Notes under the pieces: model-generated
Database searches by the model: none
Told to the model about the DNA's origin: nothing
Seen by the model: the letters and a program-made list of their open reading frames with translations, nothing else
Shown here: positions 37,578 through 48,894 of the stretch, in pieces
Layout of the letters: each line of letters begins with the position of its first letter
How positions within the stretch are numbered: the stretch's first letter is position 1
Program-made: the position numbers and the translations under genes
Origin: Geosiphon pyriformis
Taxonomy: Eukaryota; Glomeromycota; Glomeromycetes; Archaeosporales; Geosiphonaceae
DNA length: 64,000 bases
Assembly (NCBI GenBank): GCA_016748015.1
Contig: JAAOMT010000770.1
Coordinates: 40,231 to 104,230, forward strand
Direction of reading: 5' to 3'

Positions 37578-38314
37578 CATATTATAAGATCCAGAAAAGT
37601 TTTGTGTATTCAATACATTAGATGCTGGGAAATAGCAGCACAAAATGCATAATGATTTGTGTTTGGCAAGTTTATTTGCGAAATTCTTTTGTGGTGGTCT
37701 TTTTATAGAATTGATTTTAGTTATTCACCTTCAGACTTTGTCCTCTATATAAAATCTTACAAAATTCTTGAGAACGCATGATTAGTAGAAAGTCATTGGC
37801 TAGCTGTGGGGTTCTGAGTAGCTTAATAAGTGTGAAGACTAAATAGAGAACAGCTTAATTAAGATGAGATTTGGAGCTTAGCATAAAAAGTATATAATTC
37901 CAAAATGGCTTGAAAGACTTATATTAAAATGGCTTTCCATTATATTTTGTTTAAAAAAATAGAAAATTTGATATATTTGCTATTCAAAAAGAGAAATCTT
38001 AAATCACAATCATTTTTTAGGTCTTATAAATCAACTCCTTATAAAATATCATCTAAAGTTTCAACTACTGCTCTTAGAGATCACTACGGAATCAATCAGA
38101 TGATATATCATTTTAGCAAATGATAAATAGAGCTGTGAATGACTTATTTAAAAAAACCATTTCTTAGTAATTTCGGAAATTCACGCTCTTTTCCCTTGCT
38201 AATTGATGGCTGGAGGCCTTGAAATAGAAATAAATTACATGAGCGAGTAAGAAATTAAGATTTCAAATCTTACTCACACTTTTCCGATTTCTCATTTATT
38301 TTAATTGAAATTTC
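37578..38314. other. Spacer with possible BED-finger fragment
   Basis: Composition becomes ordinary again. A short frame (37929-38123) ends STTALRDHYGINQ, faintly like the last part of a BED zinc finger of hAT transposases, but without its cysteines. A small stem GAGTAAGA/TCTTACTC lies at about 38242-38276, upstream of the next gene. Confidence 0.25.
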
Positions 38315-41300
38315 ATGAGAAAAATTTATCTCTTTGATTTTGAAAATAGATATAATTCAGCTGCAAATGAAATCTCATTAAGTGGCATTAAGGAAATCAT
38401 TGATCGCAAAGTCGAGGGGTCCGATGTGCTGGCTTTAGTGACTTTCTTGGGTATTTTCACAATACTTCAGGATTTCAGCAATGAGCTTTTATAAAATTTT
38501 ATAACAGATATATTATTTGTGTAGATCCTGCTATTGCCCAAAGATGGGTGAATGAAACGGATCTACCCAAATATGCCGTTTCTCTTTGGAGAAATTACTA
38601 TCAAAGGAAATGTTCCGATCCTGAGCGTCAAATTCAAACTTACATTGAAGTAATGCGTCTTACCAGTTTGATCATACTTAGAATCTTAATTATTTAATAA
38701 AATCCTCTAATATTAGGATTTTGAAATGGAGATGAATGATGATGAAATGGAGATACACGATGAAGGAATCGACAATGTGTTTATAAACCACAAATTTCCC
38801 TCTCAAACTCAAGATGGGTATGTATGCAAACATTCAGTTATCAAAACAATATTGGATATTAATTAAAATTGTGATTTTCAAAAAATCGTTCGCAGAGCCT
38901 TTCTCCATCGTTCTATACCGAGGTCAAATCATTTACCTTTAACCTTTTCCAAGAAAGCTGAGAATGAAACTATTACGACTCATCCACCCACGTTTGAGCA
39001 TGGCTTACAAATAAGGAAAAATTTTAACACGATGAGCCCAAAAAGTAAACCCAAAGGACCCTTACCAGAAGCAGACGATTTTTCAAAGGTCATTCTCGAA
39101 CTTAATTCATCAGAAAATAATACCCAGGATTATAAAAATTTTCTTTCAGAGTTCATTTCTCAAAAAGAATCTCAGACAGATATCCCAGAAAAAAAAATTT
39201 CAAGCTGCGTAAACCATATTGAACCTGAAACAAAATTTGGACAAAACATGGAAGGGGAAAATGCATTCGATAATCAAATATTAATTAAAGAAATTGAGCA
39301 AACGAGCAAACTTCCACAGCAATGCCTAAAGTCACAAATAAAACTATCCACATCTCAGAATATCTCTGAGGACATTTTAGATATCATTAACAAAAATTCT
39401 AACAGCTTACAGGAAATGGAAAGGGTAGATGAAACTGAAAGAATTACATCAGAATTTTTGAACGAAACCTTGCAGACGGATCTTTACAATCAACCTTATG
39501 AGAAAAAAGGATGCTCAAAAATTGATTCCTTCGATTCCATCAAAAATCCTAACCATCCAATAAATCAAGAAATAGAACGAGACGAACATATAGGTGAATT
39601 TAAAAAAAGATCACAAGAATCTATAATGCATCTCCCTGAAAAGAATTCGAATTTCATGGAAGTCGAGACTCGACGCTCCTTGAAATCTCAACAGCCTGAA
39701 ATCAATGCACAGATATATTTGGAATTAGAAAAAAAATACAGTGACACAGAAATATCTCGTTCTGCAGCACTATCTGAGCAAAAGAAACATTTTTTGGAAG
39801 ACCAGATTGAACGCTCCCTGAAATTTAAAAAGCCGCATGCAAATAGGAATAAAACGGAAGGGGAAACTTTGATCCCTGAAAAAAATTTGCTTCCGATCAC
39901 AAATTATGAGTGTCTAAAAAAAAAAGTTACATCAGGAAATATGGTCGATGATTACGAATATTTTGCATCTCCAAAGCAAAGATTTTCATCAGAACCTCAA
40001 GAAGATTTGTTGTAAGTATTAGTTGCATTATTGTGAACCTCGTTTTCAAATTTTGTTTTTTTAGCATAAAGATTTTTAAGAAATAAAACACACAGTGAAT
40101 GGAGTGGATCCCTTTGGAAATGTGAAATCATTCAGTTCGTTGCTACAATAACTATAAGACCATTGGTGGGACGTTGCCCTGATCCTTTTTTTCTGTAAGT
40201 TATTGCTTTCTCTTTAAAATAGTAAACTTGATAGTTTCTAAAAAAATAAGTATTTAAATATTAACCAAATCAAACATTACATAACATAACTTAGGAATCT
40301 ATGTCGAGAGAAAGAGGAACTCCATCTTTCAAATGTCATACCTTTGACATATGCAGAAGTTAGTTTTTTAAAGGGGGTAGAGGCATATGACTTATCTTTC
40401 TTTTCAATGGAAGCAATTGGTGGTAATATGAGCTCGGCAAGACGTTTAAAAGCCGAAGCTGATTCTCTCAAATGGAATGAAATGGTATATATATTTTGAT
40501 TGAAGTTTAAAATGTGGAATTTTCCTTCTCATTTTTTTGAAATCCCCTTGATTCAACTCTAGGTTGGCATGATTTTCCTTGATGAGGAAGGCCAAAAATA
40601 TTGCTGGTTTGCATTTTACACTACGGCTCGGACATGTGATTTTTTTGCCTTACCAAAGCTTCGTGCACCTTTTTTTCTTATTTCAAGAAAGATTACAAAC
40701 CCGAGACCAAGACATTTGGAAATAAACTCACCCGAATTACTTCAAATTTTGTCAACCAATTTATTTGACGTTAAAATCTGTATGGCTGCTCTTTTTAGTC
40801 TCGAGACTAGGAGGGGAGAGCAGTTACGTTTAATTTGTGAGAGTCGACCCGCTTTTGTAGTTTTTGGGGGAATTGAGCATTCTGAAGTTGAAGATATTAT
40901 TTGTGCTGCCAAAGGATTTGGGGGTCATTATTTTAAAGAAGCAGAAAATCAAAATATCACGGCAATATTTGTATGAAATCAAAATTTTTTATCTTGAAAA
41001 TCTATCTGATTGTGATAATTAAGCAAAATTTTTATATAATTTACCAGATTTTCCTGCCATTAATTAAACAAGTTTTCTTTATGGACAAATTCATTGCTTG
41101 GAAAAAAAAAGTCTGATTGTCATTTTTACATATTTGGATGGGAAATTGGCGAAAAGCACGAATATATAATTGAAGAAGTTTTTAAACCAGGTAAGACATT
41201 TGGATGCTGTTAGGAATCTCGTTTTCTTAAATAGTATTAATTCTTAATTAAAAATCTAAACTGAAAAAGGTGGTAAGGTCACATTTACCACTAATCTTGT

Positions 41301-41886
41301 ACAGCTTGAACCAAATGTGGTCCAAAAAGTGAATCAAATACTTATGCAGGTTGGCGCCTTATTATTTTGTTCATCTACAATTTATTTTTTGGTTAAAAAT
41401 ATTTATTTTTTCTAGCGCAACTACTTTCGTCCGAAGGAGAATTGGGAAATTGTGCTACATCCTCAAGTCCAAAATAGGTTGGAAAGAATTACTACAAAAT
41501 GGCTGCTAAGCAATCCTGAGTGAGTTTTTCAAATTTTCAAAATTGACGAGGATTTCATGGCTTATTTATGTCTATTTTAGAACTAAAAGGTGTCCTTATT
41601 TCGATATTTGGGATCTTAAAGATTTTGGTAAACTGAAAATTCTTGAAGATATTGATGTGCTTCCGGTGAGTTTAAATCCCTTTTAAATTCTTGTTGAGTA
41701 GTAGGTTTTATTAATTCTAGTCTTTACATGAGTTATCAGTGTGAGAGAGGGGGAAGTTGTCAAGACCTTTACAAGACAATGCTAAGGCAACATACCATTT
41801 ACCACGCGAAATACAGACATTTTATTGTACTAGCACGTGCCGAGGAAATCGAAAGATGTCCTCCACTTCCTATTCCTGGGGTATGA
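38315..41886 (+). CDS. Chromodomain-like / SPOC-like chromatin protein (Chp1/TASOR-like architecture)
   Basis: Twelve exons: 38315-38450, 38525-38649, 38717-38817, 38896-40011, 40081-40194, 40295-40484, 40563-40970, 41048 (or 41073)-41190, 41270-41349, 41416-41519, 41581-41665 and 41740-41886; about 907-915 residues. Residues ~25-75 (IKEIIDRKVEG ... LALV ... RWVNETDLP, helix YAVSLWRNYY) align without gaps to a chromodomain through the conserved Trp. However, two of three methyl-lysine cage aromatics are replaced. A long charged, disordered linker follows (~120-490). Next comes a SPOC-like block from EWSGSLWK (WxG start) through ARRLKAEADSLKWNEMVGMI to the LISRKI strand. The C-terminal region (VFGGIEHSEVEDII...GGHYF...ITAIF, then FYIFGWEIG) may be a BRCT- or PIN-like fold. 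This order is that of Chp1 and the SPOC/PIN part of TASOR, nuclear scaffolds of heterochromatin silencing. Function is inferred. Confidence 0.5.
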
Positions 41887-41955
41887 TGTATGAACTTGCA
41901 TATTTTGAAGCTTTTGAAAGTTCATAATATTTACTATTTTCAAATAAAGATCGAA

Positions 41956-42547
41956 CTACTGGATATCCAACAATTTGAAGACCAATACTTGTTTCATGAT
42001 TGAATTTCTGAATGATTCAATGATCATTAAAAGGAAATTTAAATTACGAGTTCGATCCGTGATGCCATTATTCACTGAAGGATACATTTTATTTAAAGTA
42101 GTAAAAATAATTTGTCCATAGATAATGGGTTCTGTTAATATATGAAAAAATAATTCAACTAATGCAGCAGACCAATAAGTTAAATAAAAGCTGACTTTCA
42201 AAGCACGTGTAAAAAAATTTAGGAGAATTGAAAGTTTTGGTCTTTGAACTAAATCCTTGCTTTTTTCATTGGAGTTTTCGAGAAAGTTAGTTTTAATATT
42301 TTGGAACCCAAATTTTCTTAATTAATATTTTAAAAGAAAAAACTGACAGGTTATTGAATAAATATCTCCAAGCGTCCAGAATAACAATCGCTGAAGAGCT
42401 GTATATAGCTGTTTTATTTAAATTGGTCATATAATTATTAGAAATGGAGCCTCTAATAAAAAGATTCTTTGAAATAAGCAAGTCATGGTACTTTTCATTG
42501 TCTTTACAATAAATCCATATAATAGTGGAAAGATTAGAGTTTAATAT
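41956..42547 (-). CDS. Hypothetical membrane-like protein, model unresolved
   Basis: A minus-strand frame ending at 41956 reads VQRPKLSILLNFFTRALKVS, then a hydrophobic part (FYLTYWSAALVELFFHIL), then PIIYGQIIFTTLNKMYPSV and an amphipathic tail. It extends upstream to about 42316. A second open stretch in another frame (42348-42547: YHDLLISKNLFIRGSISNNY ... ILDAWRYLFNNL) is joined only if a 31-bp intron (GTCAGT...TTAAG) or a frameshift is accepted. No in-frame ATG was found at its 5' end. The stop lies 70 bp from that of the chromatin gene (tail-to-tail). The family is not recognised. Confidence 0.35.
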
Positions 42548-44857
42548 TTAATGAAAAATTCGAAAGTGAACTCGAAAAGAGAGCTTTCAGATTGGTTTAG
42601 ATTTTATACTTGTCTGAAACTTCCTTGATGCTGCATTCGAAAGCGGTTGGCGTTTTAAAGAATCAAACCTTAAGTGTAAACAAACAATTGATTAACAACA
42701 AAACAAAAATATAGATGTTTTTAGTTTTCCGCGAATATACGAAAAGAGGGCTGTAGATAGCGCATTAGCTATTGAACGCGTTCACTTCAGATACCACAGC
42801 AACCAATTGAAGGTTTTCGTCTAATCTTTAACGTATTTTTATGATAATCTTTTAAATAGTAGCCGAAAAGATAAGGTATTTGGTGTATTCATAATTTTCA
42901 TGTTTCTCAAGTTACCTTATTATTACAGCTAAAGAAGCTGAGGACAATAAATTAAATAGCTAGCGCCCTTTTTAGATTCCATAAACAATAAAATCAAGAC
43001 AATGATTAACAAAGAAAAGGTTACCTAAATTTAAAAATTAAAATTATAGAACCGAAAAACTGGGTTTTTTATAAAATAAAGAGATTATATAATATGTAAA
43101 TTCGATTTCTTTAAAAATTCTCAGAAAAGATCCATTAAGAATGTAAGTTTTGACAATATTGTTTTTTCATTCATTATGATTTTATTCATAATAAAGAATA
43201 ATAATGATAATGATAAATTTTTAAAGAAAATCATTTAGTTTTAATGGTAAATTTTATAAAATTAAGGAAATTAAATGGATTAGTTAATTGTGACATTTTA
43301 AAAGGCGTAAAAATTTATTAAATTGGTGTTATTTCATTTAATCTCGGAAACTGGCAATAAGAAATTTGTAAAAACTTGATCATGCAATGATAATATAATA
43401 ATTGTGATTTAAGGTTTTTAGGTTTTTTTTTTGGGGGGGGGGGGGTTGTTATCCAAATCAAAATGGTGAGAAATCTTGAGAAAATCATTTTTTGGTCATT
43501 CGTGTCTTACTTTAATTTTGAGGATGAAATGCGCTAGTAATTTTAATTACTCTTTGTTTTTAGGTATAATTAATAAATCCTAATAATTTTTTTTCTCTTT
43601 CGCTTCCTATATCTAAATATTTAAATAATTCCTGATTACCTAAAGTAATTTCGGTGTTGCTCCCTGGAGTGTTTGTTGAAATAGAACTTTTTTCGATTCA
43701 TAAATGACATTTTTTGCTGTCATTATTTTCATGCTGAAATCTTTTAGACCTAAAATTGAGCTGAGGAATTTTATAAAGGCTAAATACATGTATACTGATT
43801 GTCTATGCCCTCTGTTTCTCATATACATGAACAAGATTGAGAAACAAAAAATTGTGTTGTCAGTTCTTCCAAATTTGTCATGCATAGCAATATAAGTTAG
43901 GAAGATTGCACTATAATAGACGCTTTATTTCGAATGATTTACAGAAAATTAAAAAAAGTAATTGACAATGTTTTGCTGGAAATTTTAATATCATCAAATC
44001 TAACCACTTCCTAAGTGTTTTGATACTATGCGCTGACTATGGAAAATTATCAAAAAAGATTTTTAATTAAGATTAAAGGAATATGAGTAAATGCCAAGAT
44101 TTATTGAAATGATATAATTGAACATGAATTTTTAGTAATGTGGATTAAGAGAATAACAAAACAAACTTAAATTCACAACTTGCCTTTTCTTTGACTTTTT
44201 CCATTCATTAAAACTTTTTTGATCTTTGACTCTGACATCGAGATCACAAATTCAACTCGCGAAAAGTTCCACATGATTAGCTTTTAATTAATTTTGAAAC
44301 CTTGATTTACATTTGGGGGAACAAATTGACTGCTAACAAAAGCCAATTGTAAATATTGGGTTGAACACAGCTTTAAAGAAATAATTCTGAATCCAAAAAT
44401 TTTTTTTGTTGTAAAATTGTTGAAAAAATAATGTATTTTGTCAATGTGTTTGAACTACCTTTACAGCTGCAAAAATTTAATTAAATGCGAGAAATATTTT
44501 AGCTGTGGCTGGAAGAAAGCTCAAAATGCACAAAAATTTCAAGGATAAGCTTCTCAAATTTATTGTTGCAGTTTATTGAACTCATTTTCATAAAATAGGT
44601 AGGCAAAGAGTTTGAGCAATATAACAAAACTTTGTCGAAGCTGCGGCAAAAGACATTAATTATTCGATATTTATTAATTATACTTTTGATAAGACATTTC
44701 AAATTAATTGGTCATAAATTTTTTTAGCACTGCTAAAAACGACCTATCATTATTTTCATTAAAGACACGCCTGGTAAAAATTTCCCAAAAAAATACCCGT
44801 TGGAAAATTGTAAAATTTCAAGATCTTGATATTTTGGAATCTAGACATAACTTCCAA
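42548..44857. other. Spacer with homopolymer block
   Basis: Mostly AT-rich; no supported gene. Overlapping opposite-strand frames at 43640-43895 have no recognisable motif. T10 (43423-43432) runs straight into G13 (43433-43445), a likely unstable site. An ATG with a donor-like GTATAA after nine codons at 42636-42610 on the minus strand could be a first exon of the previous gene, but it could not be linked. Confidence 0.4.
43423..43445. repeat. T10-G13 homopolymer junction
   Basis: Ten T followed directly by thirteen G, the longest G run in the window. Confidence 0.85.
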
Positions 44858-45202
44858 TCAAGGAATACGTTTCCAAAAGTCCACAAGAGCTTGCCAAGTC
44901 AAAAATTCTGGATTGCCAGGGGGACAACACCGACCAATTTCCGCACCAAGTCGTGCCTTAATAGCGTATCGTTCCGCTTCAGTCACCCATTCCCCACTCT
45001 CAATCCTAAGTATAATGATCGCCGCATCCAAAATAAGTTTTTGTTTTGGGTATCCATGATAAAATAATACTAAATCTTCTAGTTGTGGTAATGATTGACT
45101 TTGATATCTTGAACATAAATTTTTTGCTTCAGTGTTGCTTGATGATGATGAACTTAATGGTTTCTTGTGTGATAATTGATGATATTGTCGTTGGGATGAT
45201 GT

Positions 45203-45248
<46 letters not shown>

Positions 45249-45547
45249 AATGAAGAATTTCTCGAATAATTTAGGCTGTATATACTCTCGAAGCTATCTG
45301 ATGGTTTATGAAGATATCTTTTAGAATTACCGACACTACTGTTTGGAATATGGACATGTGGTTTCAGGAAGGAGGTTCGTTTTTTTTGACATTTTGATGA
45401 CGTTGATGAAGATGAAGATGAAGATTGAAATGAGTAAAAGGCCTCTGATTTTGATGATCCAAAGAGTTTAGTTTGTCTACGAAGATGTTGAATACTTTTT
45501 CGTATTGTTGAAATCTTTTTAGTTTCGTTTGTAGGCCACATTTCCAT
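44858..45547 (-). CDS. Serine-rich protein with conserved-looking C-terminal domain
   Basis: A single-exon frame of 229 codons from ATG 45547. The N-terminal half is basic and dominated by serine runs (SSSSSSSTSSK; then about 20 serines broken by Thr). The second run is encoded by a (TCA)n tract, seen as (GAT)n on the plus strand at 45203-45249. The last ~80 residues look globular: LPQLEDLVLFYHGYPKQKLI, a helix with ESGEWVTEAERYAIKARLGA, then PPGNPEFLTWQALVDFW. Polyserine with a short structured end suggests a regulatory or nuclear protein, but no family is recognised. Frame intactness across the triplet repeat supports real coding. Confidence 0.6.
45203..45249. repeat. (GAT)n triplet repeat coding for polyserine
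   Basis: About 15 near-perfect GAT/ATG units on the plus strand. Read in the minus-strand gene they are TCA codons. Length variation would change the number of serines without breaking the frame. Confidence 0.9.
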
Positions 45548-45606
45548 TTTGTAATTTCAGAGTGTTGGTAGATTTTAAGTCAAAATAGGGTTTACGAATT
45601 ATTTTA

Positions 45607-45631
45607 GGGTGGGGGAGGGGGGGGTGGCAAG
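45607..45631 (+). promoter_or_regulatory. G-rich tract upstream of the serine-rich gene
   Basis: GGGTGGGGGAGGGGGGGGTGG lies about 60-85 bp upstream of the serine-rich gene's ATG, on the strand opposite its coding strand. In a window this AT-rich such a tract is unusual and could form a G-quadruplex with only one or two loops of single bases. A role in transcription is inference only. Confidence 0.35.
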
Positions 45632-45706
45632 AAGAAATAGTAAAAAACTTTTTTCCTTTGAAAATAAGTTCAACAAAAACCGAACTGAACCGAGATCAAC
45701 TCGAAA

Positions 45707-45934
45707 ATGAAATCAATAAAAAGAAAGGATGGGGAAATAGCAAAAAAGATCTGTAAGGAGAACGAGGAAAGGAGAGTGAGTCTTTGCCGTCAAAATTTAT
45801 TCGGTTTCCAAGAGAAACACATGTTCTGGTTTCTAATGATGGTTATTTATATTTATTTCACATCAATTATTATCAGCATTTTTGGTAGCAATTTATTTTG
45901 TACATGTGTTATAATGGATCTATCATTTCCGTAA
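45707..45934 (+). CDS. Possible small basic membrane protein
   Basis: A 75-codon frame with a true ATG. The N-terminus is charged (MKSIKRKDGEIAKKICKENE), followed by one hydrophobic segment (FWFLMMVIYIYFTSIIISIF). It would be divergent from the serine-rich gene, 160 bp away. No motif or splice evidence, so it may be a chance frame. Confidence 0.22.
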   Translation: MKSIKRKDGEIAKKICKENEERRVSLCRQNLFGFQEKHMFWFLMMVIYIYFTSIIISIFGSNLFCTCVIMDLSFP

Positions 45935-48094
45935 AACTATTTCTGATGGCACGCGGATCAATAATAGTTCTACAAAGAAACACTGCGAAAAAATATTCCG
46001 AAACAAATAAGTTAAAATGGTTATGATAAAAAAAAACTCTAAACATATTACATGTACAACTTTTTACTAAATTCCGAGTTCGTCTTTTTATTGCTGCATA
46101 CTAGTTATTTCGTTTTAACTAAACGAGATATGGTATGTTGTGACATATGATAGGGCTTTTGTGGTAAATCTTTCATTTATGGAAAATCAGCCAAAAATAA
46201 TTTTAGAAGGAATCCATGAACCAAAAAATCATTAATTGATTTTGTTTAGGTGTTTCACTGTTGATAGCGCAAACTATTTACGTATTGTGGAAATTATTAA
46301 AGTAGATAAGAAGTAAAGATTTCCTCCATTAATAGAATTAATAGATTAAGAATAAAAAACATTTAAACAAAAAGCTTTATGCTTTTCAAAGGCGAGAGAA
46401 TTAAAAATAGCTCTTTTTAAAACTAGAAAATATTTTATTGTTTCATCGTTTACAGGAATTTTTAAATAATTTTAAGTTTAATGTATGACCTTATAAACTC
46501 ACCCATTGATCTTCCCAACTCAATTTAAAAGTACTCGGATTTTGGTTTAAAGTAAAGATAAACATTTACCAGAATTAGTGGTCTGAAACTGTGTTTGATA
46601 AATTTGAAACATTTGTTGATACGGCTTTAAATTTGTGAATTCTTAAAAGATAATTCTTTGAAGAACTTATCCTTTTGAATACATAGAGACTAATATTAAG
46701 TAAATTAATTTTATTTTAATAAATTTTAATTAAAAAGGATATAGCAATCTCACAATTTTTTCCAAGAATTGCTCACTCGAAAAGAAGGAACTAGACTCAC
46801 TATTTTGGGATCAAGACCCACATAATTACAATCTGTATCTTAAATATGGAATTATTTTCTCCCTTGATAACCTATTCTAGCTTGTAAAATAACCTGAATG
46901 GAAGGCTTGGAATAAGTTTAAATTAAGTACATATATATCATAATTTTCAAAATTCATTTTGAAAGGACGAAGTGGTCAGAATACAGAATTGAATTTTCAA
47001 ATAAGCTATTTCTGATTTCATAAGAGTTTTTGATCTTTGTAAAGAATGAATACCCACTTAAATTATTTCATTTGAAATTAAAAAAATTTCCCAAAAGCTA
47101 TAGTTTATCTAGCATTAAATAATAATTCAAAATTATGTTGTTAAATTTGAGAAATGGAGAAAAATTAAAATAAAATATTTATTTTTGAGTTCAAGAAAAA
47201 CTCCATAGAAAAACTTTTGATTCGAAAAATGTTCAATTCCTTATTTGAGAATTAATGACTAAATACAGAATTTCTGTAATATATAAAAACTTTTAGATTT
47301 AAAGTATTTATACTATTTAAAAATTAAATTTTAATAAATTTAAAAATTGATTATTATTACAAATTAATGGACTAATATCAATGTTATATTAAAAATAATT
47401 AATAAAAATATTGAAAAAATGTTTTTAAATATGTGTATATATTAAATTTTAATTTATATTTCGTTTTAACAATTTTTTATTTTTAAATATTTCAAATTAA
47501 ATATATTAATATAATCCATTAATTACAATAATAAAAATGAAAAAGACCCAAAATAATTTATTGTGTATTTTTTTATTAAAAAGTTAAAATCACATTAATT
47601 AAAAAAAAATTAAATTAATTAAATGCATTTAATATTATATTTAAATTTTTAATATTTATTAAATAAAAACTATTCAAATAACATTTAAATTAAATTTAAA
47701 ATCATTTAAACAATATTAACTTTTAATTTTATTTTATCAAATCATTATTATTATTATTTTTAATTAGAAAATTTGAAATTTATTTTATTATATTTTATTT
47801 ATATATAACTTGATAATATTTATTTATTTTTTAATCATAAACCTATTCTTAAAGTTAAATTATATGTTAAAAACAATTAAATAAAATTCTTAATTTTGAT
47901 ATAATTATAATTTATTTTTTAACACTTCAAATTCATCTATTTATAAAATATTAAAAAGAGAAAAAAATTAAACTTAAATTTATTAAAATAGTTGATCAAA
48001 AAACAAGGATCTCCGCCCACATGATGATATCACCCATAAATGATTCCCACCGCATTTAGCAGACCTCCACCTTTTTCTTCAGAGACCAGGTTTG
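45935..48094. other. AT-rich spacer
   Basis: No gene seen. 47200-47990 is nearly pure A/T. The last ~100 bp before 48095 is less biased and is the likely promoter/5' UTR of the SCOC-like gene. Confidence 0.45.
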
Positions 48095-48582
48095 ATGTCC
48101 AATCCTGAAAACATAGAAACTACTGTTCCCTCAAATGAAGAGCAAGGTGTACTGGGGCCAGAAGAAACATTTGGAAGTGAAGACTCTGTAGAAACATCAG
48201 ACGACAAGCAAAAGTTGATCAAGTAGATGTTTGTGAAGTCTCATTTTGAGATCCTTACATTAACTCAGTACTCTAAATCGTTCTCTACTTGAAAAATTAG
48301 TCAAGTGGTAGACCTGCAAGGAGGTTTGAAAGGTTATATAAACTTTTTCTTCCACTCTCTTATCAAGATCTAACTTGATCATCACTAATGATTTCGAACT
48401 CAACTTCTTTTTTAATAGCCCTCATACAACGCGTCGAGACAATTAAACAAGAAAACGATCAAATGCAAGCCCAAAATCAGATATTACAGACCTACATCAA
48501 TAATTTAATGTCTTCAAATGTTTTGTCATCTTCTTCTGTTGTTGGTGGCAATGTTGGGGGTGGAGTCAAAAAAGAAGGCTGA
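48095..48582 (+). CDS. SCOC: SCOC-type short coiled-coil protein
   Basis: Exons 48095-48222, 48301-48332 (32 nt) and 48419-48582 join to 324 nt, 107 residues. An acidic, disordered N-terminus (to about residue 38) leads into a coiled coil: QKLINQVVDLQGG, LKALIQRVETIKQEN, QNQILQTYINNLMSS. It matches the animal SCOC signature without gaps (LINQ..LQ, RV..VK.EN, SENQVLGQYIENLMS). The tail is Ser/Val/Gly-rich and basic at the end. SCOC is a small dimeric coiled-coil protein that binds Arl-family GTPases at the Golgi and is linked to autophagy; that role is taken from the family. The middle exon was placed because only this choice keeps the heptads and the alignment. Branch site CTAAT precedes exon 3. 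Confidence 0.85.
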
Positions 48583-48894
48583 GTAATAGAAAAAAGGTAA
48601 GAATAATCCTTTAAATTGATAATTCTTTCTAAGATGGATTATTTTCTTCTAAATATCTAACAATACAGCTCTACTTTACTAGTATTTTTTATCGTTTGAA
48701 CTCTAGTTAAAGTGACCCAATATTTTTGGAAATCAAACGAGTGCATGAAGAGAATATTTTGAAAATGATGCCGTATCCCTATAGCCATGGAGTTTCATTG
48801 AGGATTAAATAGACATGGGGAAATTTTATAAGGATGTAAATAAATTAGGTCTCATAAAAAGTTAAAAATCTTGCTAATTGAATTTCTACCTCTT
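48583..48894. other. 3' flanks of convergent genes
   Basis: A 312-bp region between the stops of the SCOC-like gene and the CFA synthase gene. It should contain both 3' UTRs. No other feature was seen. Confidence 0.5.

Noticed and set aside
37929-38123. Possible hAT BED-finger remnant
   Set aside because: The STTALRDH resemblance is short and lacks the zinc-binding cysteines.
43640-43895. Overlapping opposite-strand frames
   Set aside because: No motif, no splice evidence and mutual shadowing.
48269-48299. Alternative SCOC middle exon starting at TACTC
   Set aside because: It would need a non-GT/AG junction and breaks the coiled-coil alignment, while the 32-nt exon at 48301-48332 fits both.
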